DNA from: an uncultured Oscillospiraceae bacterium | GTDB taxonomy: Bacteria; Bacillota; Clostridia; Oscillospirales; Ruminococcaceae | Direction: 5' to 3' | NCBI GenBank assembly: GCA_910587465.1 | Contig: CAJUMS010000054.1 | Coordinates: 1 to 17,816 of the forward strand | DNA length: 17,816 bases | Part shown: positions 7,225 to 12,558 of the stretch, piece after piece | How positions within the stretch are numbered: position 1 is the stretch's first letter | Layout of the letters: each line of letters opens with the position of its first letter | The notes under the pieces: generated by a model | Databases searched by the model: none | What the model was told of the DNA's origin: nothing | Seen by the model: the letters and a program-made list of their open reading frames with translations, nothing else | Made by a program: the position numbers and the translations under genes

Positions 7225-7537
7225 CAGCGACGCGGTGCGAAATGCCCTCCCCGAGGTGCTTGAAAAGGCTCTTTCCGAAATCGGCATAGAGGCGGAGGCA
7301 CACGCGAAAGAAATCATAACCGAAAAAGGCGCGGTTGATACGGGGCGGCTGCGAAATTCCATTACTCATGCACTCGACGGTACAAAAGCCGTTCACATCG
7401 GTACGAACGTTGAATATGCGCCGTATATAGAAGCGGGAACAAGCCGAATGAAAGCTCGACCGTATTTGCGCCCCGCTGTAGAGGATTTCAAGGACGAATA
7501 CAAGGAAATCCTTGAAAACAATCTCAAAAATGGGTGA
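7190..7537 (+). CDS. HK97-gp10-like connector/tail completion protein
   Basis: This 115-residue protein carries the family signature: AVDTGRLRNSI in the middle, then VEYAPYIEAGTSRMKARPYLRPA. HK97-gp10-like proteins sit at the head-tail interface and help tail completion. I chose the ATG at 7190, preceded by GGGGGAGGGA (7170-7179), because this is where the conserved domain starts; an ATG at 7097 in the same frame would add a lysine-rich stretch that overlaps the coupled small gene. Its place is unusual: in most siphoviruses it lies after the head closure gene and before the tail terminator gene, whereas here it lies before the scaffold. The corresponding slot downstream holds an HExxH protein instead (10438). 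Confidence 0.88.
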   Translation: MANQVTVNLTDNSDAVRNALPEVLEKALSEIGIEAEAHAKEIITEKGAVDTGRLRNSITHALDGTKAVHIGTNVEYAPYIEAGTSRMKARPYLRPAVEDFKDEYKEILENNLKNG

Positions 7538-7580
7538 TTTTGAGAATATAGGCTTGAAAAATCGGGTTATATTCTCAAAA
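7523..7580 (+). promoter_or_regulatory. Two mutually exclusive RNA hairpins before the 7595 gene
   Basis: A perfect 13-base inverted repeat, TTTTGAGAATATA (7538-7550) and TATATTCTCAAAA (7568-7580), encloses a 17-base loop and ends 2 bases before the GGAGG of the next gene. The left arm can alternatively pair with CTCAAAA at 7523-7529, forming a smaller hairpin that spans the stop codon of the gp10-like gene (7535-7537). Ribosomes finishing that gene would melt the smaller hairpin. The layout resembles a translational attenuator or coupling switch. There is no T-run after the stem, so it is not an ordinary terminator. Pairing is read directly; switching is inferred. Confidence 0.55.
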
Positions 7581-7594
7581 ATGGAGGTTTTTTG

Positions 7595-7861
7595 ATGTCA
7601 AAACAATTGCTAACCGAAAAAGATATCAAATCCGCGGAGGCGGTTCTTGCAAAGGGCTACCGCGTGGAGTTAATACCCGTCAAGGACGGGGTGAGGGTTA
7701 TTCGGGTCAGACGTGATGAAGTACTAGAAAAGGAAGTCCAAAATCACAATTGCAGAATTGATTGCAGTTCTTTTGAGAAGTGCAAGCGCGACTATCTGAA
7801 CGGCAACGTGAACAAATGCCTATATTTTGGTAATAAAAAGGATTTTGGAGACTTGAAATAA
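7595..7861 (+). CDS. Small phage protein, function unknown
   Basis: This 88-residue protein begins with a compact module, IKSAEAVLAKGYRVELIPVKDG followed by a basic strand, a pattern I associate with many small Clostridia phage proteins in the structural region. The C-terminal half has cysteines (NHNCRIDCSSFEKC and KCLYFG) that may bind metal. The ATG at 7595 has GGAGG at 7583-7587, 7 bases away; a TTG one codon earlier is less well placed. The hairpin element at 7538-7580 sits directly before this binding site, so translation may be controlled. It is the last gene before the terminator at 7902. No function can be assigned. Confidence 0.75.
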   Translation: MSKQLLTEKDIKSAEAVLAKGYRVELIPVKDGVRVIRVRRDEVLEKEVQNHNCRIDCSSFEKCKRDYLNGNVNKCLYFGNKKDFGDLK

Positions 7862-7901
7862 TATTTATTTGGCGCTGATAAGCGTTTCAGCGTAACAACC
7901 G

Positions 7902-7948
7902 AGCGTGGTTATTCATTTCGGAAACGGAGTGAGTAACCACGCTTTTTT
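7902..7948 (+). terminator. Intrinsic terminator
   Basis: A perfect 10-base stem, AGCGTGGTTA (7902-7911) with TAACCACGCT (7934-7943), is followed by a run of T ending at 7948. This is the classic rho-independent layout, although the loop of 22 bases is long. It lies between the small unknown gene (ends 7861) and the scaffold gene (8029). Since no strong promoter is obvious after it, partial read-through or antitermination would be needed for capsid expression. It could set the ratio of upstream cargo and packaging products to capsid products. Confidence 0.75.
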
Positions 7949-7955
7949 ATTTGGT

Positions 7956-8008
7956 AAAACCCGCGAAAGCGGTTTTTATACAACCTTATAGCGGCAAAGC
8001 ATAGCCGC
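7956..8008 (+). promoter_or_regulatory. Hairpin pair upstream of the scaffold gene
   Basis: Two further stems follow the terminator. The first is CCGC-GAAA-GCGG (7961-7972), flanked by an A-run before and a T-run after, with a GNRA-type tetraloop; it resembles a second weak terminator. The next is GCGGC (7991-7995) pairing with GCCGC (8004-8008), ending 9 bases before the scaffold ribosome site (GGAGG at 8018-8022). A smaller stem, CGCTGA/TCAGCG (7873-7892), precedes the main terminator. Together they fill almost the whole 167-base gap. They may be an RNA leader or processing region; no promoter is clear. Confidence 0.4.
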
Positions 8009-8028
8009 CAAAGAAACGGAGGTAAACT

Positions 8029-8628
8029 ATGGCACTTACAAGAAAAATGCTCAAAGCAATGGGCATTGACGACGAGAAGATCGACCAGATTATCGAGGCG
8101 CATACCGAAACGGTGGACGCGCTGAAAGACGAACGCGATAAGTACCGCGAGGACGCGGAGAAGCTCCCCGACGTTCAAAAGAAATTGGACACGGCGCTGA
8201 AAGCAAGCAGCGGCGACGAGAGCTTTGAGGCTAAGTACAACGCGCTCAAAAAGGATTTCGAGGAGTACAAGGGCGAGGTAACGGCAAAGGAGACTAAAGG
8301 CGCGAAAGTAACTGCGCTTAAGGGGCTTTTGAAAAAGGTCGGTGTCTTGGATAAGTGTATCGACAACGTTGTCGACATCACAAATCTTGATGATATCAAG
8401 CTTGATAAGGACGGCAATATAGTCGACGCAGATAAGCACGAGAAATCATTCCGCGAGAAATGGAGCGGTCTTATCGTTACTGAGGGAGAAAAGAAACCCA
8501 CTCCCGAAACACCGCCGACAGACGGCGGTAAAACACCTATGACGCGCGACGACATTATGAAAATCTCCGATACAAGCAAGCGCCAAGCGGCGATTGCGGA
8601 GAATATCGAGCTTTTCGGCGGCGGATAA
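8029..8628 (+). CDS. Capsid scaffolding protein (gp20-like)
   Basis: This 199-residue acidic protein starts with MLKAMGIDDEKIDQIIEAHT, then a long charged helix (about residues 20-95, with DALKDERDKYREDAEKL) typical of scaffold coiled coils, and a C-terminal region with a P/T-rich linker (KKPTPETPPTDGG, about 153-165) and a helix (MTRDDIMKISD) near the end. That order matches phage minor structural protein gp20/scaffold families, which guide capsid assembly and are then lost. The position directly before the major capsid gene supports it. The ATG has GGAGG 6 bases upstream. No protease gene is present nearby, so the scaffold probably exits or is cut by an unlisted protease. Confidence 0.88.
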   Translation: MALTRKMLKAMGIDDEKIDQIIEAHTETVDALKDERDKYREDAEKLPDVQKKLDTALKASSGDESFEAKYNALKKDFEEYKGEVTAKETKGAKVTALKGLLKKVGVLDKCIDNVVDITNLDDIKLDKDGNIVDADKHEKSFREKWSGLIVTEGEKKPTPETPPTDGGKTPMTRDDIMKISDTSKRQAAIAENIELFGGG

Positions 8629-8660
8629 GCGCGTCGGCATTTTAAGAAAGGATGATTTAA

Positions 8661-9641
8661 ATGGCAGCAAAGGAAGGATTGACTACTTCGGCGCAGATCA
8701 CAGTAGCGGCTCGCGAAATTGATTTTGTAACGAGGCTCAATAAGAATTGGGACGCGCTCCGTGATATTATGGGCATCATGCGTCCTATTCGCAAGACTCC
8801 CGGTACAAAACTTGCAAGCTACAAGGCGAGAGTTGACGGTGAGCTTAAGGGCGGTACGACTGTGGGTGAGGGTGAGGAGATTCCTTTCACTAAGCTCAAA
8901 GTCGAGCCTGTGGCATACGGAGATATTGAGATCGGGAAATACGGTCGCAGCGTATCTATCGAGGCAGTTGCGAAGTATGGTGAAGACATCGCCGTACAGC
9001 GTTCCGACGAGGCGTTCTTGAACGCTCTCCAGAGCCATGTGTTGACCGATTTTTTCACGTTTATGAAATCGGGCACTTTGACAAGCACGGAGGCAACATG
9101 GCAGCGTGCTCTTGCAATGGCAAAGGGCTCGGTGTTGGATAAGTTTGCGAGTATGGATATAGACGCGACCGAAGTTGTCGGGTTTGCCAATATTTTGGAC
9201 GCGTACAGTTATATGGGTGATAAGGATATCAGCGTTCAGTCGCAATTTGGTATTAATTACATCAAGGACTTTCTTGGATACCGTACACTGTTCCTTTTGC
9301 CCGAAAAGTATATCGACCGCGGCGAGGTAATTGCTTTGCCCGTGGAGAATATCGATCTGTACTACATTGACCCATCGGATAGCGATTTTGTAAAAATGGG
9401 GTTATCGTTCCGCACAGTCGGAGAAACAAACCTCATTGGCGCACACGTTGAGGGAAATTACAGCCGTGCAACGGGCGATATGTACGTTATCATGGGCATG
9501 AAACTCTGGGCTGAATATCTTGACGGTATCGCGGTCGTTACTGTAAGCGGCACAGCGGGCGCGAGCACGGCAGCCCTGAACGACGAGAGCGCGGCGGCAG
9601 CTGCGGGCGAGACCAAGACGGCTAAGACAACTGCAAAGTAA
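8661..9641 (+). CDS. Major capsid protein (HK97 fold)
   Basis: This 326-residue protein fits an HK97-fold capsid protein: an N-terminal helical part (AREIDFVTRLNKNWDALRDI), an extended-loop region rich in charged strands (GEGEEIPFTKLKVEPVAYGD), a long helix (GEDIAVQRSDEAFLNALQSH), and a core ending with YVIMGMKLWAEYLDGIAVVT. The last 30 or so residues are a low-complexity A/T/E tail, probably exposed or disordered. The start has AAAGGA at 8647-8652, 8 bases away. It follows the scaffold directly and precedes the connector genes. No long cleavable N-terminal delta domain is seen, which agrees with a separate scaffold. Confidence 0.9.
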   Translation: MAAKEGLTTSAQITVAAREIDFVTRLNKNWDALRDIMGIMRPIRKTPGTKLASYKARVDGELKGGTTVGEGEEIPFTKLKVEPVAYGDIEIGKYGRSVSIEAVAKYGEDIAVQRSDEAFLNALQSHVLTDFFTFMKSGTLTSTEATWQRALAMAKGSVLDKFASMDIDATEVVGFANILDAYSYMGDKDISVQSQFGINYIKDFLGYRTLFLLPEKYIDRGEVIALPVENIDLYYIDPSDSDFVKMGLSFRTVGETNLIGAHVEGNYSRATGDMYVIMGMKLWAEYLDGIAVVTVSGTAGASTAALNDESAAAAAGETKTAKTTAK

Positions 9642-9654
9642 GGTGGTGTGAGAG

Positions 9655-10086
9655 ATGACGATATCGGAGCTTTGCGCGGAGCTTAATAACTGGTTCGAGC
9701 GCGGAGTTAAAAGCGGCACGTTCGAGATACGCGGCGGCGTTCTCGATGTTGATTTCCTGCTGAACGGGCAGTATTTCCGCATAGTCGGCAGCGTATTCAA
9801 CGACGGTGTGTATACATACCCTGAGGACAAGCTGACGGACGAAACGTTCAGCGGCGAGATTTGGGCTATGGCTGTGCCGCCCGATGTCATTTCTCTGCTT
9901 GACCGCATAAACGATTGGGTCGACAAAAACGGCGCGGCGATAAATAGCCCATACAGCTCAGAGAGTTTCGGCGGATATTCTTACACGCTCACAGGGCAGT
10001 CGGATAACAGCGGCAGCGCGACAAGTGCAGGAACGACGTGGCAGGCGAAATTTCGCACGGAATTGAACAAATACAGAAAGGTGTGA
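9655..10086 (+). CDS. Head-tail connector (adaptor) protein
   Basis: This 143-residue protein reads TISELCAELNNWFERGVKSG at its start, then GQYFRIVGSVFNDGVYTYP and EIWAMAVPPDVISL, and ends with a SPYSSESFGGYSY segment and a helix (FRTELNKYRKV). I recognise this sequence pattern from Clostridia phages, where it occupies the first slot after the capsid gene and acts as the adaptor that docks on the portal. The serine/glycine-rich linker near residues 113-127 suggests a flexible tail. It starts 14 bases after the capsid stop, with AGGTGG upstream. The role is inferred from order and pattern; the gene itself is certain. Confidence 0.85.
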   Translation: MTISELCAELNNWFERGVKSGTFEIRGGVLDVDFLLNGQYFRIVGSVFNDGVYTYPEDKLTDETFSGEIWAMAVPPDVISLLDRINDWVDKNGAAINSPYSSESFGGYSYTLTGQSDNSGSATSAGTTWQAKFRTELNKYRKV

Positions 10087-10091
10087 TCGAA

Positions 10092-10445
10092 ATGTCATTG
10101 CTTGAAGATAGTATGACGGAATGCGTAATGCTCAATAAACAATCCGTTCCCGATGGGTACGGCGGTATTATAACATCATGGACGAACGGCGCGGAGTTCT
10201 CGGCGGCTATTCGGTTCGATACGTCCATGCAAGCGCGTATAGGCGAGCAACAGGGCGTAACGAGCCTTTACACGATTATTACCAAGAAAAAAATAACGCT
10301 TGAATATCACGATGTTATCAAGCGCGTTTCAGATGGGAAGATTTTCCGCATTACATCGGACGGCGACGATAAGCACACGCCCGAGACTGCCGCGCTGGAT
10401 ATGCGAGAGGTGAGCGCCGAAGAATGGGAGCTGCCGCATGAATAA
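10092..10445 (+). CDS. Head closure protein
   Basis: This 117-residue mostly beta-strand protein begins MSLLEDSMTECVMLNKQSVP, contains DGYGGIITSWTNGAEF, and ends with KRVSDGKIFRITSDGDDK and an AEEWELP motif. This is the pattern of phage head completion/head closure proteins (SPP1 gp16-like), which plug the connector after packaging and bind the tail. The ATG at 10092 was chosen because it begins the conserved part and has AAAGGTGTG upstream; upstream in-frame sequence overlaps the adaptor gene. Its end overlaps the next gene (10438) by 8 bases. Confidence 0.82.
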   Translation: MSLLEDSMTECVMLNKQSVPDGYGGIITSWTNGAEFSAAIRFDTSMQARIGEQQGVTSLYTIITKKKITLEYHDVIKRVSDGKIFRITSDGDDKHTPETAALDMREVSAEEWELPHE

Positions 10446-10818
10446 CGGACTTACAATTCCCGAAACCGCACTCAAAGACAAGGAAAGGCTTAAAATTAAT
10501 GTCCTCGGCGAGAAATATTCTATCGTTGTTACCAACAGAAGAGATGAGCCGAAGCTTTCTGAGGCAAGCGGTTTATGTGATGACAGTATAAAGAAAATCA
10601 TTGTAGACGATTATTCCGATAGGCACAACCTCACGGCAAAAGAGGATCTGACAGAGGAAATAAAAAGAACCTTGAGGCACGAGATAGTCCATGCGTTTTT
10701 GTGTGAGAGCGGTCTTGCTTGTAGCTCCGAATGGGCTATGAACGAAGAGATCGTTGACTGGATCGCCTTGCAGGGTCCGAAACTTTACAAGGCTTGGCAG
10801 GAGGCGGGGGCGGTATGA
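10438..10818 (+). CDS. HExxH metallopeptidase-like protein
   Basis: This 126-residue protein has a clear zinc-protease signature: H81-E82-I83-V84-H85 in LRHEIVHAFL, and E103/E104 in the downstream NEEIVDW segment, about 19 residues after, which could supply the third ligand. The N-terminal part includes YSIVVTNRRDEP and a strand (KKIIVDD), as in small gluzincin-like or SprT/ImmA-like folds. No signal peptide is seen, so it acts in the cytoplasm or virion. It is embedded between head closure and tail terminator genes, the slot where a gp10-like protein normally sits. It may cut a structural protein or may be a catalytically dead connector; both are inference. Similar proteins occur in other Bacillota phages as far as I recall. 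Confidence 0.8.
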   Translation: MNNGLTIPETALKDKERLKINVLGEKYSIVVTNRRDEPKLSEASGLCDDSIKKIIVDDYSDRHNLTAKEDLTEEIKRTLRHEIVHAFLCESGLACSSEWAMNEEIVDWIALQGPKLYKAWQEAGAV

Positions 10819-11207
10819 TAAGAGACGCGCTGCCCGACAAGGCACAGGCATTGTATCAATTCTGGTCGTCGTTTGGGCTGTCCACTTATGATGAAAGCAG
10901 CGTGCCGACAGGCTCGAACGCTCCGAAATTCCCGTACATCACATACAGCGTTGTGACGGATAATCTCGGGAATAACGTGGGACTCACGGGTTCGCTGTGG
11001 TATCGTTCCTCAAGCTGGGCAGCAATAAGTCAAAAAGCGGAGGAAATCGCGAAAAGACTTGAAAATCTGTCTCCGATAAAAATCGAGGGCGGCTATATGT
11101 GGCTTAAACGCGGAAGTCCGTTTGCACAGCGTATGAGCGATTCTAACGATGATATGATACGGCGAATTTACATTAACATTACAGCCGAATTTTTAACGGC
11201 TTATTGA
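10815..11207 (+). CDS. Tail terminator-like protein
   Basis: This 130-residue protein contains ALYQFWSSFGLSTYDESSVP, FPYITYSVVTDNLG, SLWYRSSSWAAIS, and near the end KRGSPFAQRMSD and MIRRIYINITAEF. The pattern is typical of small proteins after the head closure gene that cap the tail tube (SPP1 gp17-like role) in Clostridia phages. The ATG overlaps the TGA stop of the metallopeptidase-like gene (ATGA), which marks the start. The next gene is the major tail protein, as expected. The assignment is by pattern and order; sequence similarity to the named SPP1 protein cannot be shown here. Confidence 0.78.
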   Translation: MIRDALPDKAQALYQFWSSFGLSTYDESSVPTGSNAPKFPYITYSVVTDNLGNNVGLTGSLWYRSSSWAAISQKAEEIAKRLENLSPIKIEGGYMWLKRGSPFAQRMSDSNDDMIRRIYINITAEFLTAY

Positions 11208-11230
11208 CAATTTGAGAGGAGTTTTTCACT

Positions 11231-11821
11231 ATGGGAAAATTTACAAAAATTCCCGAAACGACATTCAAGGAATTGCAAGTCGACGCGGGAATTTTGTTGA
11301 AAGATTTTAACCCTGAAACGGGCGAGTTCAAGAATGAGGACATCATCTGCGCGACTACTGGAGGCATTGCGCCCTCTTGTGTAGCTACATACAGCGATTA
11401 TGGTGAGGACGTTGACAACTGCCCGTCAAATATGCTTGAACTTAAGCGTATAGACGGTTGGGAGTGTACGCTCGGCTTCACGTCGCTCGGCACGTCTCCC
11501 GAGCTTTTGCGGCTTGCGCTTGGTGCGGCAACGGTAGAGGGCAACAAGGTAACGCCCAAAATGCTGCTTGAAAAAACAGATTTCCAGGACATTTGGTGGG
11601 TTGGCGATAAAGCGGACGGCGGATTTGTCGCGGTGCGCCTGATGAGAGCGCTCTCGACGGGCGGTCTGAGTTTGCAGACCACGAAAGCGGGTAAGGGGCA
11701 GATATCCGTTACGCTTACAGGTCACTACTCGATCGACGCGCAGAACGTTGTGCCTATGGAGTTTTACAGCACATCGGGTACAGAGACAGGCAGCGAGGCA
11801 ACAAAACCCTCGGGGGAATGA
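11231..11821 (+). CDS. Major tail tube protein
   Basis: This 196-residue protein starts MGKFTKIPETTFKELQVDAG and includes KNEDIICATTGGIAPSC, KRIDGWECTLGFTSL and QISVTLTGHYSIDAQNVVP. That fits the tail tube protein family of Clostridia siphoviruses: a beta-barrel that stacks in rings around the tape measure. The C-terminus is a short S/T/E-rich tail (STSGTETGSEATKPSGE). The AGAGGAG at 11215-11221 is 9 bases before the ATG. The stop overlaps a tiny acidic ORF (11818). Position directly before the tail chaperones supports the call. Confidence 0.85.
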   Translation: MGKFTKIPETTFKELQVDAGILLKDFNPETGEFKNEDIICATTGGIAPSCVATYSDYGEDVDNCPSNMLELKRIDGWECTLGFTSLGTSPELLRLALGAATVEGNKVTPKMLLEKTDFQDIWWVGDKADGGFVAVRLMRALSTGGLSLQTTKAGKGQISVTLTGHYSIDAQNVVPMEFYSTSGTETGSEATKPSGE

Positions 11822-11925
11822 CAAGGGCTGATACAGTCTCTTTGAGCAAGTATCAGCCCAAAGATGAACCCGAAATATACGATGAAATGACCGAAAGTGA
11901 GGTTGAGGAAGATGAAACTCTCTGA
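11818..11925 (+). CDS. Possible 35-residue acidic peptide, or frameshift tail of the tail tube protein
   Basis: A 35-codon ORF begins with an ATG that overlaps the major tail protein stop (ATGA) and has GGGGGA just before it. It reads MTRADTVSLSKYQPKDEPEI and then a strongly acidic C-terminus. It is in the -1 frame relative to the tail protein, and the run of five G at 11812-11816 would allow a -1 slip that adds it to the tail tube protein; it could equally be a separate coupled peptide. It overlaps the gpG start (11912). It fills what would otherwise be a 90-base gap in a very compact operon, which is why I list it. Confidence 0.4.
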   Translation: MTRADTVSLSKYQPKDEPEIYDEMTESEVEEDETL

Positions 11926-12277
11926 TATAGGCGCTGACAGATACGACAAGGTTATAGCGGCAGTCCCCGAACTCATTGAAAATCTGGCGAAAAACAAGGA
12001 ATTCAGCGCTATGATGTTCAGGGGCGACTTGGACGCAAACGACCTTGAAACAGCAACACAGAAAATGCAGAAAAGGATTTCCGAGCATTTGCCTAAGCTT
12101 ATGGTGAACGCGAAAAAGGAGCTTTGCGCTTATTTCGCGCTGCTCGACGGCGTAAGCGAGACGGAATTCACTGAAAAGATGACGGTCGGCACTATGATGA
12201 ACAGCATTACCGAAATGCTGAACGACGCGGCGTTTATACGTTTTTTCGGATTATATCAGATCCCCTCTACGGAGTAA
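11912..12277 (+). CDS. Tail assembly chaperone, gpG-like
   Basis: This 121-residue mainly helical protein begins MKLSDIGADRYDKVIAAVPE and ends AAFIRFFGLYQIPSTE. Position (between the tail tube protein and tape measure genes) and the slippery heptamer near its end mark it as the upstream half of the gpG/gpGT chaperone pair, as in lambda, where chaperones coat the tape measure and recruit tail tube subunits. The ATG at 11912 has GAGGAAG directly upstream. About 10 codons before its stop, T TTT TTC lets some ribosomes shift into the -1 frame and add the gpT-like domain. Confidence 0.88.
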   Translation: MKLSDIGADRYDKVIAAVPELIENLAKNKEFSAMMFRGDLDANDLETATQKMQKRISEHLPKLMVNAKKELCAYFALLDGVSETEFTEKMTVGTMMNSITEMLNDAAFIRFFGLYQIPSTE

Positions 12278-12287
12278 GTCTGATCTG
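12241..12287 (+). promoter_or_regulatory. Programmed -1 ribosomal frameshift site
   Basis: The heptamer T TTT TTC at 12241-12247 is a canonical slippery sequence in the gpG frame (CGT TTT TTC GGA). Nine bases further a stem can form: CAGATC (12257-12262) pairs with GATCTG (12282-12287), a likely pausing structure at the standard distance. After the slip, the -1 frame is open from 12247 to the stop at 12558 and encodes clear protein (RIISDPLYGVSLIWRCVGEY). Conserved frameshifting at this gene position is established for many long-tailed phages. Confidence 0.87.
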
Positions 12288-12558
12288 GCGGTGCGTAGGC
12301 GAATATAACGGCATTAGGTCAATGCGCGTATTCGCCGCGTATTGCGCTGCAATGGCACGCGAAACCGACAGAGATATAGCTTATAGGTGTTATGTTACAG
12401 ACACATTAAAGGCTATTTTGAGCCGTCTGGGAACAGAATTGCATACGCGCTATTATGACACGCTGCGCTTGAGGCCCGAAGAAACGCGCACCGCCGACGA
12501 GATTATATCCAATATCACGGACAAGCTGAGGGAGTTACAAGAGGAGGATAAAAATTGA
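12247..12558 (+). CDS. gpT-like C-terminal part of the gpGT tail chaperone (frameshift product)
   Basis: This -1 frame segment adds 103 residues to the first 112 codons of gpG, giving a fusion of about 215 residues. It reads RIISDPLYGVSLIWRCVGEY, then MRVFAAYCAAMARETDRDIA and a charged, helical C-terminus. An internal ATG at 12322 exists but has no good ribosome site (only AGG), and the coding-like sequence clearly starts before it, so the frameshift is the natural route. In lambda the T part contacts the tail tube protein. Its stop overlaps the TTG start of the tape measure gene (12555). Confidence 0.85.
   Translation, partial: RIISDPLYGVSLIWRCVGEYNGIRSMRVFAAYCAAMARETDRDIAYRCYVTDTLKAILSRLGTELHTRYYDTLRLRPEETRTADEIISNITDKLRELQEEDKN

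Noticed and set aside
8175..9245. Very long antisense ORF (356 codons) across the scaffold and capsid genes
   Set aside because: Spans two certain sense genes and their gap; its residues look like random reverse translation (many R, S, F, L), so it is a shadow.
11426..12088. 220-codon antisense ORF opposite the tail tube protein and gpG
   Set aside because: It crosses two sense genes and shows no domain pattern.
12322..12558. gpT-like segment as an independent gene from the ATG at 12322
   Set aside because: No adequate ribosome site, and coding sequence in that frame clearly begins before the ATG, at the frameshift site.
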